A stretch of 43,497 nt of DNA from UBA1724 sp963611685 (GTDB lineage Bacteria; Verrucomicrobiota; Lentisphaeria; Oligosphaerales; Oligosphaeraceae), in assembly GCA_963611685.1 (NCBI GenBank), contig CAVDSU010000007.1:1-43497 (forward strand), given 5' to 3'. The notes under the pieces were generated by a model. It was given only the letters and a program-made list of their open reading frames with translations, ran no database searches and was not told the DNA's origin. The translations under genes and the position numbers were made by a program. Of the stretch, positions 33,548 through 41,466 are shown in pieces. Numbering within the stretch: position 1 is the first letter of the stretch; each line of letters begins with the position of its first letter.

Positions 33548-34153
33548 CTACTGGGTGACGAGGGCTCCCAGCGCGGGGGAGAGATGGCTGGCGACGGCCT
33601 CGGCCAGTGCCTGGTCCGAGAAGTCATAGACCACCTGGTCGCCCTGGAAGGAGAGCTGGAAGCCGCCGGAGAGCCGCTTGTCGGGCTTCAGGGAGACATT
33701 CTCCTTCAGGTCCTTGCCGAGGGCCGCAAAGACCTGTGCCTGGAGCTCCTCCAGCTGGGTGGCGGGCACCAGCGCCTCCACGCGGCTCTCCCGCCCCTCC
33801 TTCTCCCAGTAGGCGCGGCAGAGCTGCGAGAGGATCTGCGCGGTGGCGCCGGCAGTCAGCTCGGACTTCACCAGCCGGGCCGCCACATTCTCCATGCGCT
33901 GGCAGAGCTGTGCGCGCAGCTGCAACAGCACCTGCCGGCCACTCTGACGAATGGATTCCTCGGACTTCTGGCGGAGGGTCTGGCACTCCTCGCGGGCCTT
34001 CTCCACCATGGCGGCGGCCTGCGCCTTCGCGTCGGCGAGAATCTTCTCCGCTTCCGCCTGCGCCTGGGAGACCAGGCGCTCCCGCTCCTTCTCGCCCTTC
34101 TGGACGCCTTCGCGGTCCAGACGATCCAGCAATGCCTGCAATTCGTCAGCCAT
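33548..34153 (-). CDS. atpE: V-type ATPase subunit E (peripheral stalk)
   Basis: A 201-residue peripheral-stalk subunit. The N-terminal half is a long charged coiled coil (about 1-100; runs such as ERERLVSQAQAEAEKILADA), and the C-terminal half is an alpha/beta head ending in LSGGFQLSFQGDQVVYDFSD, which is typical of E subunits. The ATG at 34153 has AGGAG upstream. It starts 57 bp after the purF-like stop and is the first V-ATPase gene; DUF2764 follows after 25 bp. Confidence 0.87.
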   Translation of the reverse strand: MADELQALLDRLDREGVQKGEKERERLVSQAQAEAEKILADAKAQAAAMVEKAREECQTLRQKSEESIRQSGRQVLLQLRAQLCQRMENVAARLVKSELTAGATAQILSQLCRAYWEKEGRESRVEALVPATQLEELQAQVFAALGKDLKENVSLKPDKRLSGGFQLSFQGDQVVYDFSDQALAEAVASHLSPALGALVTQ

Positions 34154-34210
34154 GATACGTTCTTCTCCTAGTGGGGTTCTTGGAAAATGCCTTTGTTGCA
34201 AGAACGGCGG

Positions 34211-35626
34211 CTATTTCTTGCCGTCCCAGCAGTAGGTGCACAGTCCCTCGGGGGGCAGTCCGATGACCTTGAGGGTATCGGGGAGGGTCTGGTATTTCAG
34301 GGTAGTGAAGCCCATTTCCTGGCGGATGAGCTCCACCATCTGCTTGTACTTTTCGGTGGTGTGGTCGGTGTACTCCTCCAAGTGCGCCTCGTCTTCCTTG
34401 CCATTCTCCAGCTTGTGGACCGCGCGGCGGGCGATGAGCTCCAGGGGCGTCCGGGAGGGCGAGAAGTTCAGGTAGGGGCAGCCAAAGAGGATGGGCGGGC
34501 ACGCAGCGCGCACATGCACCTCCTTGGCGCCCCACTCGGGCAGGCGCGCGAAGGTGTCCTTCAACTGCGTGCCGCGCACAATGGAGTCCTCGCAGAAGAG
34601 GAGCCGCTGTCCCTTGATGAAGTCCTGGATGGGCAGCAGCTTCATCTTGGCCACGTGGAGGCGGGTAGTCTGGCTGTCGGAGATGAAGCTCCGGGGCCAG
34701 GTGGGGGTGTATTTGATGAAGGAGCGCCGATAGGGCAGATGGGACTCCGCGGCGTATCCCAGGGCATGCGCCGTGCCGGAGTCCGGCACGCCCGCCACGG
34801 CGTCCACCTCCAACCCCGCGTCCTGACGCGCCAGGGCGGCGCCGCAACGGTAGCGGCACTCCTCCACATTCACGCCGTCGTAGGAGGAGACGGGGAAGCC
34901 GTAGTAGATCCACATGAAGGCGCACATGCGGCATTTGCTGCGGGCGGGCAGCACGGGCACCACCTGGAACTTGTGGGCGTCAAGCAACACGACCTCGCCG
35001 GGTCCCAGCCAGCGCAGGACCTTGTAGCCCAGGTTGTGCAACGCACAGGACTCCACGCAGGCCGCCAAAGACCCGTCGTCCTTCTGACCAATCACCACCG
35101 GGGTGCGACCCAGCTTGTCACGGCAGGCATACACGCCCTCCGGAGACAAAACCAACGCACTGCAGGAGCCCTCGATGCGCTCCTGCATGTCCGCAATGCC
35201 GTCCGCTATGGTCGGCTTCCCCGCCACCAACGCCGCCGCAATCTCCGTGGGGCCCACCTTGCCATTCACCAACTCGGAAAAGTGCACGCCCCCTAAATTC
35301 AACTCGCGCTGCAACTGCGCATGGTTCGAAACCACACCCACCATCGTGATGCCAAAGACACCCGACTGGCCCGATACATTCAACGGCTGGGGATCCGTGT
35401 CCGATATGCTGCCAATGCCCGCATACCCCTGCATGCCGTCCAAATGCTGCTCGAACTTGGAACGGAAGGGATCCTTGCGGATGTCATGGATAAAACGCTG
35501 GAAGCCCTGCTCACCATACACCAACAGACCACCACGGATGTTCCCTAGGTGGGAATGATAGTCGGCACCATAGAAAATGTCGGCAACGCAGGAACCCTTC
35601 GTGACACAACCGAAAAAACCGCCCAT
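34211..35626 (-). CDS. Amidophosphoribosyltransferase homologue lacking the glutaminase nucleophile
   Basis: A 471-residue PurF homologue. PurF makes phosphoribosylamine from PRPP and glutamine. The phosphoribosyltransferase domain is intact, with the PRPP loop LLFCEDSIVRGTQ. Cysteines in CRMCAFMWIYYG, ACPPILFGCPY and GLCTYCWDG match the iron-sulfur ligand pattern of Bacillus PurF. The N-terminus MGGFFGCVTKGSC, however, has Gly where the Ntn nucleophile Cys (C-G-x-x-G) should be, with no propeptide. Similar N-termini occur in a PurF subgroup of Bacteroidetes, as I recall it. The ATG at 35626 starts the family sequence, but no clear ribosome binding site is seen. Possible roles: ammonia-dependent PurF, or a regulatory homologue. 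Adjacent to the V-ATPase genes with no known link. Confidence 0.8.
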   Translation of the reverse strand: MGGFFGCVTKGSCVADIFYGADYHSHLGNIRGGLLVYGEQGFQRFIHDIRKDPFRSKFEQHLDGMQGYAGIGSISDTDPQPLNVSGQSGVFGITMVGVVSNHAQLQRELNLGGVHFSELVNGKVGPTEIAAALVAGKPTIADGIADMQERIEGSCSALVLSPEGVYACRDKLGRTPVVIGQKDDGSLAACVESCALHNLGYKVLRWLGPGEVVLLDAHKFQVVPVLPARSKCRMCAFMWIYYGFPVSSYDGVNVEECRYRCGAALARQDAGLEVDAVAGVPDSGTAHALGYAAESHLPYRRSFIKYTPTWPRSFISDSQTTRLHVAKMKLLPIQDFIKGQRLLFCEDSIVRGTQLKDTFARLPEWGAKEVHVRAACPPILFGCPYLNFSPSRTPLELIARRAVHKLENGKEDEAHLEEYTDHTTEKYKQMVELIRQEMGFTTLKYQTLPDTLKVIGLPPEGLCTYCWDGKK

Positions 35627-35826
35627 GTGTGTTGTTGATTGGCTAGAATTGAAATGTACACCCGCGCGTACGCGAAACTCCATCGCAAAAAAAAACGGAC
35701 AACGCCAACGCAGGAAAAAACGGGACAGGAAAAGACGGATAATATAAAACACCCCCTAGAATTCCACCCCACAACACCCCGCGAATTCCAAATTCTTCCC
35801 CACCAAAACACATCCCCATGAAATGC

Positions 35827-35847
35827 GACACAAATCCCCGATGTGTC
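35827..35847. promoter_or_regulatory. Inverted repeat (possible operator) abutting a -35 element
   Basis: GACACA (35827-35832) and TGTGTC (35842-35847) are a perfect 6-bp inverted repeat with a 9-bp spacer, ending one base before the -35 TTGAAA. The placement suits an activator or repressor site. The regulator is unknown. Confidence 0.4.
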
Positions 35848-35875
35848 TTGAAAACACACGCCCGGAAGGTATAGT
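35848..35875 (+). promoter_or_regulatory. Sigma-70 promoter toward the FadL-type porin
   Basis: TTGAAA (35848-35853) and TATAGT (35870-35875) are spaced by 16 bp, each five of six to consensus. Transcription would begin near 35882 and leave a leader of about 330 nt before the porin ATG, including two repeat elements. Confidence 0.6.
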
Positions 35876-35946
35876 GTGCACTTTCGCCTGATTTTTTGCA
35901 AGTTCCTACCCATTTCTGCGGGTGAACTTGCCCTAGCCAGCGCCAA

Positions 35947-35983
35947 CCAAAGGACGGAGGGGCGTTGCCCCCCGTGCCCCCCC
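35947..35983 (-). repeat. REP-like palindrome, inverted (copy 3)
   Basis: CCAAAGGACGG is followed by the AGGGGCGTTGCCCC palindrome and a C-run; it is the reverse complement of the copies at 3797-3827 and 24971-25003. Confidence 0.7.
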
Positions 35984-35984
35984 G

Positions 35985-36208
35985 AATTAGTGACTAGGCT
36001 TTCGTGGCTAGTGGCTAGTTACAAGGTCGCTGCGCGGCTCTTCCGCCTACCGGCGGCATTTGCTCGCCAATTCGGGCGCGCGTGGCGCAAGCGCCGTCAA
36101 TTTCGGCGCGGGGTTTCGCCTGCGATCCCCTGGCCAAACTTCTCGCAGACCCGCCGTAGCCTTGGCGAAGGCGGGCTCCTTCCTCCTTCTTACTCCTCTT
36201 TTTTCATT
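35985..36208. repeat. Composite intergenic repeat (copy 4, most complete)
   Basis: Modules in order: TAGTGACTAG/GTGGCTAGTGGCTAG iterations, AAGGTCGCTGCGCGGCTCTT with the CCGCC-TACC-GGCGG hairpin (to 36056), a GGCGCGCGTGGCGCAAGCGCC hairpin region, GGCGCGGGGTTTCGCC, CCCTGGCCAAACTTCTCGCAGA, the nested CCCGCC/GGCGGG palindrome (36150-36175), and a CTCCTTCCTCC tract ending TTTTTTCAT. It joins modules seen separately in copies 1, 2 and 3. Confidence 0.8.
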
Positions 36209-37447
36209 ATGCTTTCCCGTCTCTTCATTTTTCTTTCGCTTTTGTTTTCCTGTGCCTGGTGCATGGCGGGTGGTTTCCAGCTGTATTCTGAGAGTGCGAC
36301 GGACATGCTGGGTCTCGCGGGTGCGGGCGTTGCGCGGGGTGCGCATCCCTCGGCCTCCTGGTACAACCCCGCCGCGACCATCGACCTTGAGCGCACGACG
36401 CTTTCTGCGGGTGGCTCTGCGATTGGTCTTTCCAGCGAATACAAGACGCGTTCCGGGAAGGACGAGATGGACGACCAGCCCCGCTACACGGGCTTCTTCT
36501 ACGGCGTCATGCCTTTGGGCGAGGACTACCGGCTGAACCTCTCCGTCAACGCCCCCTACGGCATGATCACCCAGTGGGGTCACGACAGCCAGCTGCGCAC
36601 CCTGGGCACCTTCACCAGCCTCCGCGTCTGCTACATCTCCCCCAGCCTCACGTGGCGCGTCAACGAGCACCTCTCCGTTGCGGCGGGTCCCAGCGTGGCC
36701 ATCGGCGTGGCGCGCCTGGCAAACTACATCAAGCTCCCCTACGGCCTGAAGGACAACAAGAACTACATGTCCGCCGACGCCACCGCGCTGGGTGGCTTCG
36801 CCGCGCTCTACTACAAGTTCAATGACGAGTGGGCCTTCGGCGCCAAGTTCCAGAGCCGCATCCGCATGCGTTTCGAGGGCGAGAACGAATACCGCACCAA
36901 GAGCTACATGAATGGCATGCTGAAATTCCGCGGCGCCGACGCCCATGCGCGCATCGACATGCCCGCCTCCCTCTCCCTGGGCCTGCGCAACAACTCCTTC
37001 GAGCGCTGGACCCTCCTCTTCGACGCCGTCTGGACCCAGTGGTCCAGCTACAAGGCGATGGACATCTCCTTCGAGAAATACCCCGGCACCGACAAGCCCG
37101 GCATGGCGAAGAATCCCCGCGACTGGCACGACGTGTGGACCTACCACCTGGGCACCGAATACCAGCTCACCGACAGGTGGGTCCTGCGCGCCGGCGTGGA
37201 CTACGACCACAGCCCCGCAAACCGCCGCTCCATCTCCCCCGAAATGCCCGACTCCGACAAGTTCCTCTTCGGCGTCGGCGTCGGATACCAGGACGAACAC
37301 TGGGGCTTCGATCTGGCATACGGATACTGCCGATTCGTGAAGGCAAAGCTCGGAACCCGAGTCGCCTCCTCACACGGCTTCACAGAACGCGGGACCTTCC
37401 GCACCGACTGCCATATCTTCTCCGCAGGAATCACATACCGCTTCTAG
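36209..37447 (+). CDS. FadL/OMPP1-type outer-membrane transport protein
   Basis: A 412-residue outer-membrane beta-barrel. A signal peptide (MLSRLFIFLSLLFSCAWCMA) is followed by GGFQLYSESATDMLGLAGAG and SASWYNPAA, the N-terminal plug signature of the FadL/TodX family. Alternating strands follow, and the protein ends in the aromatic terminus FSAGITYRF expected for assembly by BamA. Likely role: uptake of hydrophobic compounds such as fatty acids. The ATG at 36209 begins the signal peptide; the bases before it are a pyrimidine tract belonging to the composite repeat, with no Shine-Dalgarno sequence. An in-frame GTG at 35876 would add 111 residues of repeat-derived sequence and is rejected. Confidence 0.88.
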   Translation: MLSRLFIFLSLLFSCAWCMAGGFQLYSESATDMLGLAGAGVARGAHPSASWYNPAATIDLERTTLSAGGSAIGLSSEYKTRSGKDEMDDQPRYTGFFYGVMPLGEDYRLNLSVNAPYGMITQWGHDSQLRTLGTFTSLRVCYISPSLTWRVNEHLSVAAGPSVAIGVARLANYIKLPYGLKDNKNYMSADATALGGFAALYYKFNDEWAFGAKFQSRIRMRFEGENEYRTKSYMNGMLKFRGADAHARIDMPASLSLGLRNNSFERWTLLFDAVWTQWSSYKAMDISFEKYPGTDKPGMAKNPRDWHDVWTYHLGTEYQLTDRWVLRAGVDYDHSPANRRSISPEMPDSDKFLFGVGVGYQDEHWGFDLAYGYCRFVKAKLGTRVASSHGFTERGTFRTDCHIFSAGITYRF

Positions 37448-37652
37448 GACGCCAAACACAGGGCGCCACTAACTGGCCGCTAACGATTTAGCCGCTAAAT
37501 ATTAAGCGGTGACGCGGGGGCGCGGGGGCGCCCCCCCCCCGTCCATGCCGGGGCAAAGCTCCGGCACGCCACGGCGTAAGCCGTGCGCAGCGAGACGAAG
37601 CCGGGCTCCTTCCTCCTCCCCCCTCCCTCCTTTTTTCATTGTAGCGCCGCCG
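37448..37652. repeat. Intergenic GC repeat and pyrimidine tract
   Basis: 37516-37543 is a GGGGGCGCGGGGGCGCCCCC palindrome followed by GTCC, related to the REP-like family but without the TTTGG tail. 37604-37640 repeats the GGGCTCCTTCC...TTTTTTCATT tract of the composite element. Two convergent genes end at the borders. Confidence 0.6.
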
Positions 37653-37656
37653 CTAC
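37641..37656. terminator. Hairpin across the DUF4838 stop codon
   Basis: GTAGCGCCGCCGCTAC is a perfect 6-bp stem with a 4-base loop that includes the TAG stop on the minus strand. It is followed there by AATGAAAAAAGG, so it lacks the U-run of a classical terminator. On the plus strand it follows TTTTTTCATT. Confidence 0.3.
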
Positions 37657-40433
37657 AGGGTGATGATCGGCAGATTCTGGACTTTCTGGCTATCGCGCAC
37701 CTGATCCAGGGGGATGAATTCCAGGGTATCGGTATAGACGGCCTCGTTAGGAGCGAGATTCGAAGTCTCCTGGAAGAAGTATCCGTCCACGGAGGGGGAA
37801 TAGAGGTAGACCTTATAGAGATAGATCTCCTGCCACTGGTCGTTCTTGAGTTCGCCGAAGACGATATTGCGTCCCTGGACGCCGGCGCCCGCGAGATCGA
37901 AGCCGGAGCGATAGAGTTTCAGGGCGAAGGCCTTCTGGGCGGGGTTGTGCTTTTGGGTGAAATGCGGGCGGATGCGGAGTTTCGCCACGTAGGTCGCCTG
38001 GTTGGTGGCGTTGTTGAGGAGCTTGTCGAAGGGCCACTGGACTCCCCAGTCGGTGCCAGGAACCTGCTTCATGGCGGGGGGGACATGCGCCCCTTGGATG
38101 GCGGCGTCCTCTTCGCAGCCGGGAAGACGCGCGTATTTCTCTTTCAGCACGATGGACTCCGGGGACTCCAGGGGGAAGTCGTATCCCTGGCGGGCGTCCT
38201 GGAGGGTGTTTTTCCAGGCCTTGAGAATCCCCTCATGGAGATCCTTGCTGGACTCCCAGAGGGAGATGCCGTATTGCTGGATGAGCTCCTGCGCGCGGTT
38301 CAGCCGCGCCTCAAAGGCCTCGACCTGGTCCCGCGTGCAGTTCTTCAAAAGGAAGTGATCCAACGCCACGATCTCCCGGGCGATCTTGCGGCTAGGCATG
38401 GCCTCGTATGCCTGATTCAGGAGCTGCTCCATCTCCTGCCATTGTTCCGGAGTGAAGCGCATCACCGCGGAGGGCGAGCGGTCGGGATCCATATACCAGT
38501 CGCGCCAGGCCTTCCGCTGAATGGCGAAGTAGCGCCTCATGGTCTCGGCAACGGGACCGTAGAAGCCCTCCAGGTAGTCGTCAATGAGGGCATCCAAATT
38601 CCAGTCGGGGTTCCAAAGCTTCTGCGACATCACCCAGGTCTTGAGGCCCTCCAGGGAGTTCAAGCCGAACTCCAGGTCTTCCAGGAAGACGCCCTTTACC
38701 CCCAGGTCCCGCCAGTCGCGGACATTGATGTCCAGCATATCCAGATGGGGTTCCAATGCCTTGCTGATGACGTAGTCCCAGACATAGACGCGCTGGGAAA
38801 CACTCGTCCAGTCGGCAATCTCCTTCTGGACTTTCGGGATATCCCGCCAGGGCAGCTGCGAGAGTGCGGCGTTGCGCTGGCGGATGGGCGCGTAGAAGGG
38901 GACGGTATTGGGATGCGGGCGGAGTGTCGTGGGCAGCGGCTGTGTCTCCACATAGGCCAGCGTGGTGACGCGTGCCTCGGGGTTGGTCTGCGAGAGGACC
39001 TCGGCCACGTGGTTGGCTACCAGCAGCGTGCAGGCGGAGATGCCCTCTTCGCGGATCAGCTTCTGGCAGGAATCGCAGAGGCACTCCATGTAGTTGTTGT
39101 CGTTGTGGCTGACGGAATAGACCTTCTGGTTGGGATGGAGCTTCTGGTGCGCCAGGAGCTTGCGGCACATCACCTCCCCCAGCCCGGGAGCGGTGTAGCA
39201 GAGCTGTCCGGTGGTCGGCGTGGAGGCATAGCGGCCCTCTTTCCGCAACGGGAAGAGCTCCGGGTTGCTCTGGAAATACTGTTCTGCAGGCGCCAGCGAC
39301 GCGTAGGTATGGATGAAGTAGTCCACATTGGTGATGCCGCAGTCGCCCTTCTCCGGAGGAAGGACCTTGAAGTAGGACGCCGCCTGGATGCGGTTGAAGG
39401 CATTGTAGTCCTGTCGTCCAAAGAACTCGCCATTGTAGGGCTCGCGCATTTCGAAGCAGGGGGCGTATTCCCGGGGGACCACCGGCAGCGTGGTCTCCGG
39501 AGAGAGTGACGGGGTCTGGATGGGCTCGTCGGGATCGAAGAATCGGCAGCCCAGGTCCTCCTGAAGGAGCGCCAGCGCCGCATAGAGTGCGCCATTCTTT
39601 CCGCCCTGGAGATAGAGATTCCCCGCCTCGTCCATGCCAATGCGGTAGCCCTGCTCCTCCACACACACGGGAATGCCCGCCTGCCGCGACAGGAGGGTAT
39701 CGCCTACCGAAAGGAATGCCCCGCCTGCAAAAGCGTCCTCGCTCACTACGGGAAAGGGCTCTCCGAAGGCGCACTGCAACAGCTGCGAGAGGAGGCGTGC
39801 GGCGTAGGGATCCTGGATTGCGGGGGAGGCGGGCACCACGATGACGCGGTTGGCAAAAGAGAGCCCACGGGACTCCCCCACGGGCTTCAAGGCATTGGGC
39901 CCCAGGGCGGCATTCCGCACCACGTCAAACTGCGGAAGGAGCCCCTCCGCGTGCGCAATGGGATCCCGGGGGACCACGGAAAGCTCCTCAAACCAGGTGA
40001 CGCCCGGTCGGCCATTCTCGCCGCCCGCCAAGATCTCGATATTCGCCGAAACCGCATCCGCGGGCGCCTGGAAGACGCCGGACCACTCTTTCCAGTCACA
40101 AGTGCCATCCTGTCCGGTCATGAGGAAGGAGCTAGAGAGAGTGCGCGCATTCTTCCCCTGCCAGTTGAGCTTGCAGTGACTCTGCTTCGCATTCTCTAGG
40201 CGCATCCGCCCGCGCACCTCGTAGGACTGCCCCGGCACCACCCGGAAGGAGTCCGAATAGCTTACTTCCCATAACGTCGTGGACGAAATCCGCAAGGCAC
40301 TCCCGCCATTGACCTCGCGGACTTCACCCGACCCGCCCCAGCCGGACATTCCACCCGCAAAATCACCATTCAATAGCAACGACTCCCCAAAAAGCGGAAG
40401 AGAAAGCAGGAAAGCAAGGAAAAAGAAACGCAT
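37653..40433 (-). CDS. Secreted DUF4838 protein with N-terminal carbohydrate-binding-like domain
   Basis: A 926-residue protein with a signal peptide (MRFFFLAFLLSLPLFGES). Residues about 18-155 form a beta-sandwich like CBM4/9 modules (LLLNGDFAGGMSGWGGSGE, TWFEELSVVP). Residues about 190-320 resemble the alpha-glucuronidase N-terminal fold (GGKNGALYAALALLQEDLGC), followed by the DUF4838 core (about 380-620) with the CLCDSCQKLI motif and VSHNDNNYMECLC. Such proteins are abundant in Lentisphaerae and Bacteroidetes and are thought to be polysaccharide-active; the reaction is not established. No Shine-Dalgarno sequence is visible. It lies downstream of the prepilin-like gene but beyond a strong terminator. 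Confidence 0.82.
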   Translation of the reverse strand: MRFFFLAFLLSLPLFGESLLLNGDFAGGMSGWGGSGEVREVNGGSALRISSTTLWEVSYSDSFRVVPGQSYEVRGRMRLENAKQSHCKLNWQGKNARTLSSSFLMTGQDGTCDWKEWSGVFQAPADAVSANIEILAGGENGRPGVTWFEELSVVPRDPIAHAEGLLPQFDVVRNAALGPNALKPVGESRGLSFANRVIVVPASPAIQDPYAARLLSQLLQCAFGEPFPVVSEDAFAGGAFLSVGDTLLSRQAGIPVCVEEQGYRIGMDEAGNLYLQGGKNGALYAALALLQEDLGCRFFDPDEPIQTPSLSPETTLPVVPREYAPCFEMREPYNGEFFGRQDYNAFNRIQAASYFKVLPPEKGDCGITNVDYFIHTYASLAPAEQYFQSNPELFPLRKEGRYASTPTTGQLCYTAPGLGEVMCRKLLAHQKLHPNQKVYSVSHNDNNYMECLCDSCQKLIREEGISACTLLVANHVAEVLSQTNPEARVTTLAYVETQPLPTTLRPHPNTVPFYAPIRQRNAALSQLPWRDIPKVQKEIADWTSVSQRVYVWDYVISKALEPHLDMLDINVRDWRDLGVKGVFLEDLEFGLNSLEGLKTWVMSQKLWNPDWNLDALIDDYLEGFYGPVAETMRRYFAIQRKAWRDWYMDPDRSPSAVMRFTPEQWQEMEQLLNQAYEAMPSRKIAREIVALDHFLLKNCTRDQVEAFEARLNRAQELIQQYGISLWESSKDLHEGILKAWKNTLQDARQGYDFPLESPESIVLKEKYARLPGCEEDAAIQGAHVPPAMKQVPGTDWGVQWPFDKLLNNATNQATYVAKLRIRPHFTQKHNPAQKAFALKLYRSGFDLAGAGVQGRNIVFGELKNDQWQEIYLYKVYLYSPSVDGYFFQETSNLAPNEAVYTDTLEFIPLDQVRDSQKVQNLPIITL

Positions 40434-40475
40434 ATGATGGATAAGAGAAAAAAGCCCCCCCTCCGCAACAGGCGG

Positions 40476-40501
40476 TCCGCCATGGCCTTGGCGAAGGCGG
40501 G
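40476..40501. repeat. Nested palindrome of the composite repeat (isolated copy)
   Basis: Outer arms TCCGCC/GGCGGG and inner arms GCC/GGC, followed by GCTCCTGCC; two substitutions from the copies at 28-53 and 36150-36175. It lies alone, between the DUF4838 start codon and the prepilin terminator. Confidence 0.7.
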
Positions 40502-40514
40502 CTCCTGCCTTAAC

Positions 40515-40549
40515 AAAAAAGCCCCCCGCACGTTTTTTGCACGGGGGGC
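40515..40549 (-). terminator. Intrinsic terminator of the prepilin-like gene
   Basis: On the minus strand an 11-bp GC-rich stem (arms 40549-40539 and 40531-40521, two G-T wobbles) with an AAAAAAC loop is followed by six T. It begins 16 bp after the stop codon of the prepilin-like gene. Confidence 0.9.
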
Positions 40550-40564
40550 GCCTTTGGGGGTTTA

Positions 40565-41356
40565 TCAGTTGAACATGTCGTCGCCGCCATCGACGCCGGT
40601 CACGCCAGGGAACCAGTAGTAGTCCTTGATGAGGGTGGTGATGCGTCCGATGTGGTGGGCCTCCACGTGTCCATCGGTGAAGGTCATGTTCATCTGGTTG
40701 CTATGACGATAGAACTTCTCCTTGGAAGCATTGACGATGTGGGGATGGGTGCAGACAGTGGAGGGGCCCCATCCGCTGTCGCGGGTGCCGTCGGTGTAGT
40801 TGATGTGGATGCTGGGGAACTTGATGCCGGAGATGCGGTGCCATTCGGCGGCATTGCCCAGGGGGGCGCCGGCGTGGTTGCGAAGCCAGTCACTCTTTCC
40901 ACCGCCGATGGAGAGGGAGTAGCTGATGTTGCCATTCAGGCGCTCGCTGGTGGGGCAGGAGGGGCACAGCATGATCTTGTGCCAGGAGCTCTTGTCCTCC
41001 TTGCCCTGGCTGTTGTGGGTGGTGCCGGCATCGTAGTAGGCGGCGGGGTCCTTGGACTTCCAATCGCCGTAGGTCATGGGGGCCTCGGGAATCATGGAGT
41101 TCAGGGTGAACCAGAAGATGGTGTAGTCTTCCCAGGTGTCGCCGAAATAGCTCGCGAAGTTGCTGGGAGGCAGGTAGTCGTCGTAGTCGTTGCCGTAGAG
41201 GATGGCGCCCAACTGAATCTCCTTCATGTTGTTGGTGCAGCTGATGGCACGGGCCTTCTCACGCGCCTTGGAAAGCGCGGGAAGAAGCATGGCCGCCAAA
41301 ATGGCGATGATGGCGATGACCACCAAAAGCTCAATCAGAGTGAAATGTTTACGCAT
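40565..41356 (-). CDS. Prepilin-like protein (DUF1559 type, H-X9-DG)
   Basis: A 263-residue protein beginning MRKHFTLIELLVVIAIIAIL, a type IV prepilin N-terminal helix with Glu at position +5. The C-terminal region contains H-X9-DG (HSNQMNMTFTDG), the hallmark of the large family of such proteins in Planctomycetes and Lentisphaerae. The residue before Phe is His instead of the Gly normally needed by prepilin peptidase. Cys residues near the start of the head (ISCTNN) and in LCPSCPTS may form a disulfide. AAGGA lies before the ATG. It is a single-gene unit with its own promoter and terminator. Function is unknown; the family is probably surface-exposed or secreted. Confidence 0.9.
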   Translation of the reverse strand: MRKHFTLIELLVVIAIIAILAAMLLPALSKAREKARAISCTNNMKEIQLGAILYGNDYDDYLPPSNFASYFGDTWEDYTIFWFTLNSMIPEAPMTYGDWKSKDPAAYYDAGTTHNSQGKEDKSSWHKIMLCPSCPTSERLNGNISYSLSIGGGKSDWLRNHAGAPLGNAAEWHRISGIKFPSIHINYTDGTRDSGWGPSTVCTHPHIVNASKEKFYRHSNQMNMTFTDGHVEAHHIGRITTLIKDYYWFPGVTGVDGGDDMFN

Positions 41357-41437
41357 GGGATTTCCTTAGTTAGAGGGAGTGAATTTCAAGGGAATACGAA
41401 AACAAAAGAAAGACCGCTCACGACGGCTACAAAACAA

Positions 41438-41466
41438 ATTATACACACAAAATCCACGATTTTCAA
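41438..41466 (-). promoter_or_regulatory. Sigma-70 promoter of the prepilin-like gene
   Basis: TTGAAA (41466-41461), a 17-bp spacer and TATAAT (41443-41438): five of six and six of six matches. Transcription would start near 41431, giving a leader of about 75 nt with AAGGA ahead of the ATG. Confidence 0.8.

Larger units (their letters stand above)
35627..36208. other. Divergent intergenic region with promoter and stacked repeats
   Basis: The 582 bp lie between the purF-like gene and the porin gene. No gene is seen. They contain an inverted repeat and a strong plus-strand promoter (35827-35875), an inverted REP-like palindrome (35947-35983) and a full composite repeat (35985-36208) that runs into the porin start codon. 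The purF-like side (35627-35800) holds short A- and T-runs and a GCGTACGCG palindrome near 35666, but no convincing minus-strand promoter. Confidence 0.6.

Noticed and set aside
35876..36208. N-terminal extension of the porin gene from a GTG at 35876
   Set aside because: The extension translates the REP-like and composite repeats, and a normal signal peptide begins at 36209.
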